Assembly (NCBI GenBank): GCA_002118135.1
Contig: BDIU01000076.1
Coordinates: 62,001 to 126,000, forward strand
Direction: 5' to 3'
Length of the DNA stretch: 64,000 nt
DNA from: Trebouxia sp. TZW2008
Lineage: Eukaryota > Chlorophyta > Trebouxiophyceae > Trebouxiales > Trebouxiaceae
A model generated the notes under the pieces. The model was not told the DNA's origin, did no database searches, and saw only the letters and a list, made by a program, of their open reading frames with translations. The position numbers and the translations under genes are program-made. Below, piece by piece: positions 23,363-35,674 of the stretch; positions within the stretch are counted from its first letter, which is position 1; the number at the start of each line of letters is the position of its first letter.

Positions 23363-26300
23363 ATGTCGTTGCTCGAGCCTTGTCCAGCGGATCTAGCTGC
23401 AGCTCTGAGTGAGTTCAGCGACTTCACCACTGTCGTCAGCAAAGCATATGTTCATGTGAGCAGCAAGAATTGTCAAGCCTGGGGATGAATCCCATTGCTT
23501 TTTACATGCTTGCTTTGGTTTTGTAGCTATGACAGCGAGGAGGATTGCTTGAGGGCACACAGATCAGATGTGAAGCAGCGTTCACAGCATCAAAGCCACG
23601 CGCTACAGCAGCTTGAACTCTTGGAGCGTTACAGGTGCGTCACATTCAGCTCGAAAGCAGCCCTAACGCTCTTATGCGTGCTGTTGCTGAGTACTCTGGT
23701 CTGTGGAGCACTTGAAGCAGTCCACCTGTTGTATCTGAGGGTGCCAAGCCAAAGGTTGACGTGTATGGCATGTTGCTCACAGGAAGCAACTCAAATTTGA
23801 AGCGCTGCTGAAGCAGAACTACTGCTCGCCGACATCACCACATGAGGCAGACGCCACTTCAAGGTGAGTTTGCCAATTGTTGTTTTTCAGTTGAGGTAGA
23901 TGTTGTTGCTGCTAAGCTGCTTCTTGGCATAGCAACCGCTGTCGTGATGCCTTACGTCAATTTTGTCCAGCACACAGATGACAGCATGTGTCGCATGGAT
24001 GACACCACCTGCATTTACCTTCTTCACAGGAAGCAGCCTGGTTTTTACAGCATGCATGTTGATTGTATGATTCTGAAAATGCCATTTCAGGCCCCTGGAG
24101 GATGACGCATTGTGGCACCAGCCTTCTGCATCTCCTCCAGCAGAAAGGTCAAGCCACGCATCAGCATTGGCAGATCATGAGAACAGGTGACTTGCCTCAT
24201 GCTCACTACCAACACAAGCCCTTCTGCACTATCTGAAGCAATGTCTCTCTGATGTCTGCAACAATTGCTGATGATTTACGCATTTCAACACAAATGCTAG
24301 CTCTTGATGGCCCATGTTCTGTTTTGCCAGGTCTCTATTGCCTGTGTAATTGCCCTTGCGGCTGCCCCTGCCTTGCTTTCTTTAGCATTGTCTCATTTTT
24401 CTAGCTTCGGCTGATGGCATTAGAAGCTCCGTCTCGATCAAAATGTCTAACAGCAGAGAGTGCAGTTCCCTTTTCTCGTGCTCAACACAGTGTGCCCTTG
24501 TGTGCTACCCCCAGTTCATTAGTGTTGCTCTCGCAGAAATCTTATGTTCACTCTGCTGCTTGAAGCTGCCTGGCTTTACGTCCTCCTGACGACTTACAGA
24601 TCTTCACATAGCATCATGCAGATGCTGAGGCACATGTCCTATGTTGGGAAGCTGACATTCAGCAGGGCATACGCATTCAGCATTAAAAAGAAGCGTCCAT
24701 AAAGTTTACAAAGTTGCACAAGGGCAAACACCAACTGTGACCATGCAAGCTTCTGATTTGATGGCATATGATGCCTAAACCCTAAACCCTGATGCTGGTC
24801 CTTGGACCCCATTATGCACTGATGTTTGTGGCACAGCTCTGTTTTTATGCCTTCAATTGTATGACTTGTTGTCGTGTTTGTCAGTCCTCCTGATGGGTTG
24901 TGAACCAAGGTCTCGCAGCTGCTACTGATCATGTTGATGAACTCAGTGAAACAGTGGGAAGCGACAAGCTATGATGTGATGATACTGAAGTACCAGCTAT
25001 CAATATCGTGCAGATGGGCGCGAAGGGAAAGTGGAAACAAGTTGACGTCACCAGAAGACATTCCTTGGCCCCCAAAGCAAACAGGCAAGCTGACCCATTC
25101 CTGACACATCACATAGCTGTATCATGCATGCGTTGACATCTGCTGAATCACAATCGCTCTGCCTCTGATGCAAGCAGTGCTAATGCGCCCTCTGTGCATA
25201 TCTGCGCTGGCTAAAGTTCCGCTCAGACTGACTTGGTGATCAGCGCTTTGGGTGGGCTCTCCAGCAGAAAATGGAACTCTCATAGTGTGACACTCACAGT
25301 TGATAGCTTGGGCATTCCATGCTCACTTAGCTTGATGGTTGTAAATGGCGTCTGCATCAGTCAAAACTTGTATGCTGCCTGAGCAACTTGAGTTGACCAG
25401 CGCTGGCTTTCTTTGCAGGAGTCATTGCTTCAATTGCTGCACACAACAAGAGGGTTGCACGTTGTTCAGACAAGGGTGCAGCCGGCACTCGTATGCAAGA
25501 GAGGGAGCAAGATAAAAAGGGGACATGGCGCAAGGCATACAAGCAGGCGCTGTTGCGGTGGCATCCAGACAAGATGGCTGCCAGGTGAATGCAACATCTA
25601 GTCTCAGCAAATTTGTTGAGCATGATTTGTTTAAAAAGAACTTTCCTTTTGCCAGGGTTTTGGCAATCTTGTTTGTGATTGAATTTGCATTCATGACACC
25701 ATTCGCATATGGTGCATATGCCTGAAAAGGACATTTGGCGCAAGGCATACAAGCTGGCTCTGGTGCAATGGCATCCAGACAAGATGGCTGCCAGGTCACT
25801 GTGTTCATTCATTCATTCATTCGTTCATTCGTTTGTTCGTTCGTTCGTTCGTTCATTCATTCATTCATTCATTCATTCATTCATTCATTCAACACATGAG
25901 CTAGACACGCGCAACAGGCCCAGCTAGGTACGTATCAGAGGGGCTAACTTTCTCGACCCAGCTTGGTCCTGTGCTACCCTGAATCATATGTATTGAGCAT
26001 GGAGGGGGGTGAGGGTCCTTATACACAGCTGTCTGCCAAGTATCTCTGGGCTCGCCCCTAGCCTTTGTACCTGGTAAGTGCCAAAACATATAGGTGAACG
26101 TGACATCCTCACTTTCAGCCTTACCATTGAGTATGACCTGCTGATTTCTCCCTATGTGTTGTTTAGTTTTGCAAGCACTTTCAGGCAATCTTGTTTTGTA
26201 TGAATCTGCATAGATAGATCACTTCGTGCACTTGCCACACTCATGACATGCCTGCCTAGCTGCACATATACACAATGTTTTACTGAACTGTTGCTACATT

Positions 26301-26683
26301 CCAACTGAAGCAACAGTGGTTCACTGCAGTTTTGTTGTGATGTCAGCTTTTGGTCATGAACCCAAGCTCTGGCTGATGTTGAAGGTCTTGAATCCACATG
26401 TTACGTATGCCTGCGCAATGCAGTGCCTTCATGCAACTCTTGAGGCTGGATCAATGCGAACTACGCTCCGTGCTGTACAAACACCTGGACTTGAGGGCTT
26501 TGTCCTGTTGTATTCGAGCAACAATCGCCTTCAATCATATAGCTTTGGACGTAATGTGACCACTGAGTTGTCTGCAGGCTGGAGGGGTTGCGCGACCAGA
26601 GCCAGCGAGATGCAGCGATGCAGCGTGTACATCAAATTCTGCACAGCATTCACCAAGAATGGGCACAGCATTTGCAGCCATAA
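23363..26683 (+). CDS. NFKBIL1: NFKBIL1-like protein with J-domain-type HPD motif (exon set incomplete)
   Basis: Probable IkB-like (NFKBIL1) family protein, a conserved protein with a C-terminal J-like segment implicated in RNA processing. Supported exons: 23527-23634 (YDSEEDCLRAHRSD, charged), 23783-23863 (KQLKFEALLKQNY), 24091-24186 (PLEDDALWHQPS), an exon ending 25584 (GTWRKAYKQALLRWHPDKM) and the last exon 26578-26683 (VHQILHSIHQEWAQHLQP, stop). The ALLRWHPDK motif followed by a helix ending xxEWxxxL matches the family's C-terminus. A possible first exon starts at ATG 23363 (MSLLEPCPADLAAAL), but its junction to 23527 does not keep frame with the obvious donor. The junction into the HPD exon is also unresolved, so an exon may be missing. 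Family call moderate, model partial. Confidence 0.55.
24774..24790 (+). repeat. Interstitial plant-type telomere motif (CCCTAAA, about 2.4 units)
   Basis: cctaaaccctaaaccct lies in an intron-like stretch of the NFKBIL1-like locus. It fits TTTAGGG-type telomeres but is too short to be a former chromosome end. Confidence 0.5.
25731..25796 (+). repeat. Copy of the HPD exon 3' part with donor
   Basis: Reads WRKAYKLALVQWHPDKMAAR then gt, nearly identical to the true exon ending at 25584 (WRKAYKQALLRWHPDKM). Frame and the HPD residues are kept, so it could be an alternative exon if an acceptor upstream is used. Confidence 0.85.
25803..25890 (+). repeat. Tetranucleotide microsatellite (ATTC/GTTC)
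   Basis: Continuous attc and gttc units directly after the HPD exon copy. Confidence 0.95.
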
Positions 26684-26950
26684 ATGATGCCAAAGCAGCC
26701 TTATGTTGCCTGAGTACTCAGCACTCAGGGAATGTGGATTGGGGGACAGCACTCACCAAGAATGGGCACAGCATTTGCAGCCCTGAATCATGTCAAAGCA
26801 GCCTTATGTTGCCTGAGTATTCACCACTCAGGGAATGTGGAACTGGGGACAGCAGACATCAGACTGAGCACAAGACATGCAGCCATAAGTGATGTCAAAG
26901 CTACATCATGTTGCCTGAGCGCGGACCACTCAGAGAATGATTTTGATGAC
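26645..26950 (+). repeat. Three tandem copies of NFKBIL1-like last exon end plus 3' UTR, about 103 bp
   Basis: The unit around accaagaatgggcacagca through cactcagggaatgtgga recurs at about 26649, 26752 and, weaker, 26850. Copies span stop codon and 3' UTR, so the same duplication process acts on the gene end. Confidence 0.85.
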
Positions 26951-27769
26951 AGCAGACATCAGACCCAAAACATCAAACAGAGCAAAATAATCAGACTGAG
27001 CAGTACCCTCTGACTGAGCACAAACATCAGACTGAGCACATCATATGCAGTTTCGTCTGACTCAGCTTGCCAGCAAGGACAGACACAATGATGAAAACAG
27101 CTTTCAGCTGACACTGGTCAAGCGCCAAGCTAGCATGGAACCAGTCTTGCAGCCATTGCAAGCCCAGGACGTATTTGCGGCACTGCTGGTTCAATTCAGC
27201 ATAGCATTAGCATCTCTTGCCTGGATGCCATTGACAATCAGCTGAACAGGCAGACCAGTCACAGTTGCACCGTACCCGAGATGCTGAAAATGTCAACTGG
27301 CCTGCAATTTCCACAGCTTTCAATGAATACAGGCAATTAGCACCCTAGTCCTCCATACAGGTGTTGAGCTCCGGGTGGTCTTCCGCTGAAAGAGGGGCTG
27401 ATGCAACATGCACGCATTTAATGCACAACATGTTACAGACGAAAGCTGTGCATGCTGATGATCTACATGCAATACATATCTGGCAGCACCTCAGTCGTGA
27501 CTAACTGCATCTAGGCGGCGCGCGATCACCTTGCTGCCAGGCACGGGACTCAAGGAGTCAAGACGAGCGTAACGCCACAGTTAACGCAAAGACGTAACGC
27601 GATCGTGTCGTTGGCAGCGCTAATGACAGCATGACTGTGTGGACATGCACGTCTTTCGTTCTTTCTGAACACATAGTCTGCCTTTGTGCAATCACAACGA
27701 TAGCCTACTTTGCAGAAGTTGCACAGATCTGGAGTGAGCAGCAGCGGTGACTTGCGGTTTTGCACGATC
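26951..27769. other. Intergenic, no gene seen
   Basis: No recognisable coding segment, RNA gene or large repeat. Holds the upstream region of the small protein gene. Confidence 0.5.
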
Positions 27770-28283
27770 ATGGCAGCATTCAGACCTGCCGTCTTGGGCA
27801 GTCGAGCTTTGGGCACTAGACCGGTGGCTTTCTCACGTACAAGGTTGCCAGCGAGGCCTGTCCGTCCTTTAGCCCTTGTCAGCCGGAACATGGGATCAAG
27901 CAAAGGAAAGCCCACAGATCCAGAACTAAGGGAGAAAGTTGTCGAAGGTGAATACCGTTGCAAATCTGACACTCTGGACGTGGAGTGCTCCATCTGAAGT
28001 ACATTTCATTCTGTATAGATGTCAAGCAAGAAACCAACAAGGACGGCTCTGGAAAGGGACAGATGGCTGGCTGGAAAGCAGGCAGGCTGTCCTCCTTGCT
28101 CCTGAGCGACTGACTTTTATTGCAGCCACACAGACCAGGAGCTTGCCTTGTTGGTGTACAGGCAAGATAGCAAAAAGGTATGAAGCAGAGGGTGGTGACT
28201 ATGAAAACCAGCCAGGCTCAAAAAACAAGCCCAAGAAGGGTTCGCCTGAGCACAAAGATGAGACTGGTGAGCTCAGTTCATGA
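27770..28283 (+). CDS. Small conserved plant/algal protein, probably plastid-targeted
   Basis: Three exons, 27770-27947, 28019-28081 and 28162-28283, join in frame to 120 residues. The first 45 residues are Arg/Ala/Ser-rich without acids, as in an organelle leader. The rest is hydrophilic: GKPTDPELREKVVEDVKQET, NKDGSGKGQMAGWKAGKIA, EAEGGDYENQPGSKNKPKKG. I recall this sequence style from small green-lineage proteins of unknown function; no enzyme motif is visible. The second intron has a GC donor (gcaggc), required to keep WKAGKIAKRY in frame. Start is a genuine ATG. Function unknown. Confidence 0.78.
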
Positions 28284-30058
28284 GCAGTCATGCATTGCAC
28301 AACATGCTTGCCTGATGCCTTTTTCAAATCTGATGATGACTGTTTCTGCAGATCAGGAGAAACACAAGCATTAATGGCAGACAGGCTGTCCCTGTAAACA
28401 TAGGCTTTCCTTATATCGCCTACTGGCATACGCTTTTCTTTCCTTTTCTGAGCAGAAGCAGGCATGACAGGCTGATACACTCATGAGGGTGACAAGGCCA
28501 GTGCTTTGAGACTCAAAGGTCACTTGGGCATGAGAGTATCTGTGACACCACTGATACCCAAGCTCATGCATCATTCCGCACAGGGTATACTCAATTACAC
28601 AACTGTTGCTGTCAAGGCTACTGCATCTGTATCAAGCTAATGTTTGACTGAAGCTGTGCTGTAAGCTGTTGACCTTCAGTGTCTGAGTGTCAAGCTAAAC
28701 TTGGCATTTCAAGTTTGGGTTGACAACCTGAGACATGAAACCCAGCCATTGGCCAAAATGGCAAATGCTTTGGGCTGTCAACACAGGCAAATGGTGTCAA
28801 GCAGATTTGCAAGGCCAGAGTAGGGTTTTGTCAGCTACGTCACACCCTTCATTGCCAGCAGTTTCAAGTCAGCAAGCAATAAGTCGTTGTAGTCATGTCG
28901 TCGTGAGAGGCTGGGTGGCTGTGAGACATGCGTGGTCCATGCAAAGACGCTCAGAACAAGCCTGCTTGGCAAAACTGAACTTGGGTCACACAAACTGAAC
29001 GCATGTGCTGGAACTTGTACTGAATCTTATTACTATGCATGGGACCATTTTAAAGGTACTTGGTTTTGGCAACTGCTGGCCAGCCCATGGGCAGATAAGC
29101 TTTGTGTTACAGTGTGGCTGTGTAATACTGTGTCAGGGCATAACTCAGCACGCCCTTGAGGCGTTGCCTGGTCAGCCATAGCTTTTAGTGTCCTGCCAAG
29201 GATATAGCGCTGCGCCACCCTGAGTGTAAACTTGTTGTGACCCACGTGCGAGCTTGGCTGTGTGCCGACTAGCGTCCAGTTGGTACTCTGTGTGAATACC
29301 TTCCCTCTGTTTCCTGTGTCGTTGTGCACCCCCATGTGCATCTGCAGCTGCGATGCTGTATCTTGATTAAGATATGCTACAACAATGTTGCTGAGTGCAT
29401 ACTGCACCAAAAACTTTAACATTTCATCTTGTGGCTGCATTGCACACATATAGATAGTGTTACTCTGCAAGGTTGTTTACATTGTCTAGACACTGATGGT
29501 TAGAAGTTAGGATGATCCTAATCCTGCAATCATTGCAGCAATTGGACTGCAATTTGTACAGCGTGGCAGCACTTGCTACGGCGCCCAAGAAAGGTACCAC
29601 AGTTTGGTCAACGAGCATCGACTTGACTTAGCTTCCTTGGACTTGACGTGCACGGGTCTGACTACACGTGTACACCTGTTTTATCCTATACTTAGCCAGA
29701 AGATTGTGACTTTGCTGCCTATTCTGGCAACACCTGGGATTCTGCACCTCAAGGTCATGTGACCTTGTGCGGATCATTCGAGAAATGCTCACTCTAATCA
29801 ATTCCCGCTGTAATGACTAGCTACTTAGCATTACGTCTATGTGTGCATATGCAAGGACGCTGCTGCATTTTGGCATGTGTCCTACGCAAAAGGTCTCCTC
29901 ATAGTCCATGTTGCTGCGTAAGCTAGAAGTTGGTCAAAACAAACAAGCAAGAGGAGGGACTTCCAATCCAGACTACAAAACGCCTGCAAACCTCAGATTG
30001 CTTTCTAGTTGGTCCATCTCCGAGTCTTGCTCGCTTGGGTCGCCTACACGGCTAGACT
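28284..30058. other. Intergenic, no supported gene
   Basis: Contains only unrecognised frames, the longest on minus at 29470-29033 (145 codons). It has no family signature I can name. Confidence 0.45.
28393..28397 (+). terminator. Candidate TGTAA polyadenylation signal of small protein gene
   Basis: TGTAA 110 bp after the stop at 28283. Confidence 0.4.
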
Positions 30059-33000
30059 CTAAGTCTGAGACTCAAAGTCTAGTAGCCAGACTCGGTCATT
30101 AGGAGCAAGCACAACATTATGCAAGGCTACATCACCATGCACCATGCCCACCTTGTGCACAGCTTTCAAACTTTGCTTCATCACACCCGCCAATTGCGGA
30201 TGTTCTCACAAGTCAGGGGATCGCCCCCTGCTGACATTGCAATGAGGGTGAATAGCTCACGATGGAATGCCCCTTTACCAAGGAAGGTGGGTATGTAAAT
30301 GCCCTGCAAGGTCCAAAATAATGTTGACAGTGCTTTTGAGCCAAAGATCACCATTGCATAGACAGGATGACATGCATGCTCAAATATGTGTTTCTCTATA
30401 GCTATGCTTTCAAATTAAGGTGATGAAGTCGTCACAAGGGATAGCCTTCTACGTGTGACTATTGAGCTAACTTTGGAGCCACACTGCTGTGCAACAATGA
30501 AAATAAGAAAGCTGGAACTGAAGGTCTTGTGATGCAGCATCATGCTGCATCAATTGCACGAACAAAAATGTATGCAACATCATTTGACACATCAATAGCA
30601 AAGATACACTGGCAAGAATCACACATGCCTGCAATGCTTTCAAGTGGCTGTAGGCAGACATTTCTGTGCGCATTCGGGAATGGGCTCTAGCGAGTCTCCA
30701 AGATCCCAGATCTTGAATACAGCGCTTTGCAGCTTCCATTCTCCTTGTCGCACTTTCAAGCAGCCGCGCAACATCAACAAGGAGATTGTACGCACAAGCA
30801 AGATGAACATGAGACTCCCTCATGCATTGTGAGGGTGATCAAATTCAGGTGAGCAATGAGTCTGCAACAACAGAACACTCAAGTGACACATGCAAACAAT
30901 CTGGAGGTACTCACCACACAGTCTTTTCCAATATGTATGGCACGTGCCTCCAACGATGGCCGTTTTACAAGGGTCACCGTCCGAAGCCATTTTGCAGACT
31001 CTTGCTCTTGTGGCTCAGCTGTGTGCTTTGTTGTAGCAAGCTCACGCCTGATGAAGGCGATATGTCATCGCTTCTGATAGCCCCTCCACACCAGTCGTGC
31101 CCTGAGATACGTCTATGTTGGCATCATGTGTGGGCTTGTCCTCAATTTCTGTGTTACCACAAGGGAAACTACTGTCAATGTTGTCCCCATCGTTGTCAGC
31201 ATGATTGCCGCTAATGTGACGAGGCACATGCTGAAATCGTTTCCTCTGCTTGTTGGTTGGAACCCATGTGAGCTCAGCAGCTGTGGCCGGCCGTTGGCGT
31301 GGGCCCAATATGGGTGCGCTTTGTGCCAAGTGCCAGAGGTATAGGTACATCAGCCGAATTGATGGCAGCGTTTGATGCGTGCAGTCAAATGTGGCAGAGA
31401 AGTCTACATGGCGGCTTGCAGCCTCTGCTGAGCGCTTAACAAAGGTGTGGTGGCGCTTGCTTGACAAGATGCCATACATCGCCCGCTCCTCCACCTACAC
31501 AAGAGCAGCCAAGGTTTGAAAGAGTTGAAACGACAGTGGTCGTATTCATTGATTTCATTCATTCAAAAGCGTGTGCTAGACAGGCTCAACAGGGTACGTA
31601 CTGGGACAATCAACTGTCTACAATCAGTTGGTTTTATGCTAATCTGCAATGGTTGTATAGACAAAGCAAGCCTGGTATTAATCACAAGCCAAGCTTGTTT
31701 TGTGCAGAAGAACGCGTTTACAAAGTGTCAAGATGCAAGGCAGTATATGCAGCGTGACGCAACCGCTAGTAAGCAAAGGATATTCCAAAAAAGGAGGTGT
31801 AGAAGATACACCAGTGGGGTTTGAGCAAGACTTTAATCTGATGCATGGCTACGGCATGATCGTGAGTCACAACGGCAAGATTGTAACGCCTCATTGCACA
31901 AAGCGATGTCTGCAACAGCATGCACCTCACAGACTATGCAAATGACACAAGGCAAGAGGCTGATTGCTACCAACATCACCTCAAAAATGCAGTGCTGCAC
32001 CAAATCATGCTAGCAGGGGGCAACAACGCATTGTTGCAAATCAACAGCACATGGAGCCCACCATGTAGTGAAGCAGCTGGGCAACTGGTCTTGCAATGCT
32101 TCTTGTTATGGTGCCGTCTTGCATCAAGCCAGCCAGATGCTCTTCAACATGCTCCTCTCCCCATGAAGCTTTGACCTCATGTGCTGTGTGAGTCCTTTGT
32201 GTTTTTGGATTGATGGCTCGTAGATCTGATGGTGTTACGTCTTGTCTTCCTGAAGTCAGGAAGACATAAATCAATGACACAATCGATCAATTATTTCACT
32301 GTCCTTGGGACCCAACAGGGAGGTCAACAGACAATGTCAACAATGAATCAATGCAAATCACACCTTAAACTAAAACAAGCATGCAATAAATTGTCTGGGC
32401 GTTTGTCAACAGAGCACCTGGATAGCTAGGGACTAATGCGTTGCCGGGCAAGTAGCATGTGACAAGCTAGCGCTTGTAACGGAACAAATGCTGGTGGAAG
32501 GGAGGGTTAAGATGACACTGGTGGTTGATGATCAGCAGATGTGATCTGAAGTGATGAGTAATGAAGAACATCATTGTCAGCTTAAGTAAAGTATAGTTGT
32601 ACAACATTGCAGTAAGTGTGAAGCGTCACAAAGCAGCACAGAGGGTCCCTGTTATTGAAAGCTACCTGCAAGTTGTCGAGGCAAGATATGCCGAAAGAAA
32701 TGTTTGCACGCGATATAGACGCAGTTCAATGCCGAGAACTGGTGGAGCATGAACTGCTCGACCTACCGCGCGGTTTGCAATACACCAGGTTGTAGCCAAG
32801 ATGCTTAGCCGCCTCATTGACCGGAGAGTACACTGCATTGTGTAATGCAATGTATAACACTTCCTCAGGATTGACCTCAATGCTTGGCGCATACAAGGAG
32901 TCATTCTGAGCTGGATCAAGTGCTGTGACGGCCTGCAGCCTTTCTTGAACGTTGTCTTGACGCAGCCAAGCAATGACATCACCTACAAGCCAGCAATCGC

Positions 33001-34985
33001 AAGTGTAACAGAGTTACGTCTAAGATCCAGAAAATAGCATGTTGGTCCTTAGATCTGGACATTTGGCAACGTAGAGAAATGGTCAGACCTGAAATTTGAG
33101 TCCTCTCCACAAAACAGTCGTGGCTTCCACATCAAATATATATGTTACACAAGTGTGCAATGTCAGCTCGCTGCTTGCAAGCATGCTTATCCAGAGTTGA
33201 AATGGCATGTCAACGCTGTCTTATTGAGCAAAGGACGCATTGCCCTGCATGAAGCAGCCAAAACAAAGCACACACATTTGTACGATGCGTGTACAGAATG
33301 CGACAGCTCAAACTGCATGCATCAACATGCGTTTAAATTTTCTGCAGCAAGTAGCTGCTGTATAGCTGTAGCGACATGCAGATGTTCAGCACACAAGGAT
33401 GCAAGTGAAAGCGCAAGAAAGAGCTTAGACACGCAAGCCAGTGGTTGGTAGGGCAGATCTTAGCCTGTTGGCTACAGTTGAGTCATAGCATTAGTCATGC
33501 TTAGTCAGACTTATGTCAGACTTTGTAACACATCATTACAACAGCTGATGTGCAAGCACAAACTGCATGTGCACAGGAAAATCTAAGTTTTAAAACTTTG
33601 TGCTTTGATCACCTTGCAAGTCCCATTTGCCAATACTGTCTGCTGAGCGCCCTCCTCCAGTCGGCATCGACTGAGGCCATTTGTGTGGAGCCAAAATTTC
33701 ATCTGAGAACGACTTTGTCAATTGGTCCCACAAAGAGTCTGCAATGCACATCTACAGATTTCTGCAGACCAGGTCACCCAAGCCAAAACATATGTACAAA
33801 GCGCCAGCAGAACCTTCACTTGACATGGGATATTGCATTGGCAATGTAGGAGCACAAAGACAAGTCAGTATTGTCATATGCTTTTAGACCCCTTGACCTG
33901 CGCTGGATTTTGTCAGCGCCAATTTTATGGCATGAGGCATTGCAGTTGAAAAGACATACTCAGTACAAATGCAGAAGGTGGCAGAGAAACCACAGCCATG
34001 GATGAGAGCAAATCACAAATGAGAACAATGTCGCCACTCTCAAGCCACACATGGAGCAGCACATTGACACCTCTCTGTTGCTATTGTATGTTTTGTGAAG
34101 GCATAACAGAGACATGCTAGGTCAAGCAAGCAACCCTATTGTTGAGATGTTCAATGAAGCCCAATTGCTGATCTCCTGAGTCCAACATTTGTACAAATGA
34201 AGCTGGGTACCCACCAAGGCTGACTATGCCATCAAATGCAAACCTCAATTGCATGACCACAAGGCAAAGCAAAAAGCGCAAGTACCATAATGTCACACTG
34301 TTGTGCACCACCACTATGTCACGGTGCTATGAACCACTAATACGTCACACTGTTGCGCACCAACAGCAGCAGGACGCTGCTATGACGGTTTACTAAGCCT
34401 GTGGGGCAGATGCTCGAAGGCTTTGCCGCATGACGCACAGAAAGGCTGCAACAATCATGCACAACCAACTGGTGTCAGCTGCTGCTACAGGGTCATAAAA
34501 CAATAGCATTGGTAATGTCATACCCTTGCAAACCTGTGAGGCCACACACACCTAGCACAAGTGCTGGGGAGTGTGATTGATTACTGATTAACATTGTTAT
34601 GAGGCAATATGTACCTGCTGGAGAACCATCAATGTTGAGAGTGTCCCCCGGGGTATACTTTGCATAACTGAACCCATCAGTATCTGCTGGTGCCAAGGCT
34701 CCATCTATCTCTGCCGCACGCAAAGCAAATGCTTTCACAATTGTGGGGACATGTACTCGATTTTCAAAGGGGGGAATTTTTTGGCGACCTCCCCGAACTT
34801 GACTGTTACAGTGGAGGACATCTGGCAACCTGCAAAAGCATCGCGAGTCTTTAAGCAGGCAGTTGTCTGCTTCTGGCGTCCAAATCCTGTGAACTCCAGC
34901 ATCCTTGTCCCCCCGGGTTACAAGCAGGCGCACACACACACACAGCCGTCTTCCGTGATGTCTGTCACCATCAGAATAGCTTGAG
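30059..34985 (-). CDS. Protein-kinase-like gene with HGD catalytic loop (partial multi-exon model)
   Basis: Secure, frame-compatible exons on minus: 32982-32767 (VIAWLRQDNVQERLQAVTAL, EAAKHLGYNLVY), 32249-32062 (EEHVEEHLAGLMQDG, ARPVAQLLHYM) and 31494-31046 (VEERAMYGILSSKRHHTFVK). The YMVEERAMYGILSS pattern matches the N-terminal region of fungal- and algal-type (FunK1-like) kinases. Further likely exons: about 30823-30633 (RTEMSAYSHLKALQ, helix C Glu) and the last about 30240-30059 (LKAVHKVGMVHGDVALHNVV, then VWLLDFESQT and stop). H-G-D-x4-N is the catalytic loop; the metal motif is DFE, not DFG. Upstream candidates: about 34840-34620, 34250-34125 and 33745-33620 (LWDQLTKSFSDEIL). Substrate unknown. 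Existence of the gene is fairly sure; the start and several joins are not. Confidence 0.62.
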
Positions 34986-35674
34986 TCGCACACACTCGAC
35001 TTGAATCGCCGCACGTCCAGTTGTCATACAGCTTGTGACAGGTGTGAGCACAACTACCCATGTTTGCGAATCTAGTTGTACGTACGCATCCTCGCTACTT
35101 TGCTGTCAAGCATTCCTCGATTGCACGGCAATGCAGGAAGTCTGACCTATTCGCGAAGAAGAATGTGGCTTAACGATGCTGTTACTGATATCTTTGCCAG
35201 CATGGCTGCGAATGCGCTGATGTCATCTTAGCACAATCTTTGCGCATCGCTATATTCTTGATTTAGCCAGGCCTGCATTGTTCAGGACTAGCGTACTATC
35301 TTGAGGATCGGCGCTTTCCAGCGTCTCACAGCCGACAGCAAGCTCTTCGGCCCTATATCATCGATATGAGGTCTGTCTTTATTACGCCATGAATCGCTTT
35401 GTCTGAACTTTGCTTCAAACAGTTGATCAAACGCTTTCCTGCTGGGTTTGATTCTCTGCCAGTCTTTCGCGTGCACCACGCTGAACTTGCGATCAAGACT
35501 TCAAGCACGTGTCGTGGCTGCAACACATCGTGTATGCTGTGCGCTGCAGGCTAGCGGCATTAAACAGCACAAGCAGATTGTTCGCTCAGGCCAACAGGTA
35601 TGTAATATCAGGACGGTGCTGTTACATGCTCGGCACTGGGTTGAACCCCGTGCGGTTAGCCTTCATGCATGCAG
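34986..35674. other. Region between kinase-like gene and ALDH exons
   Basis: Should contain the ALDH first exon and promoter. A possible exon ends at the gtatgt donor near 35599 (frame RLAALNSTSRLFAQAN), but it has no in-frame ATG, so I leave the start open. Confidence 0.4.

Noticed and set aside
29033..29470. 145-codon open frame on minus
   Set aside because: No family signature and no link to the kinase-like exons. Not supported.
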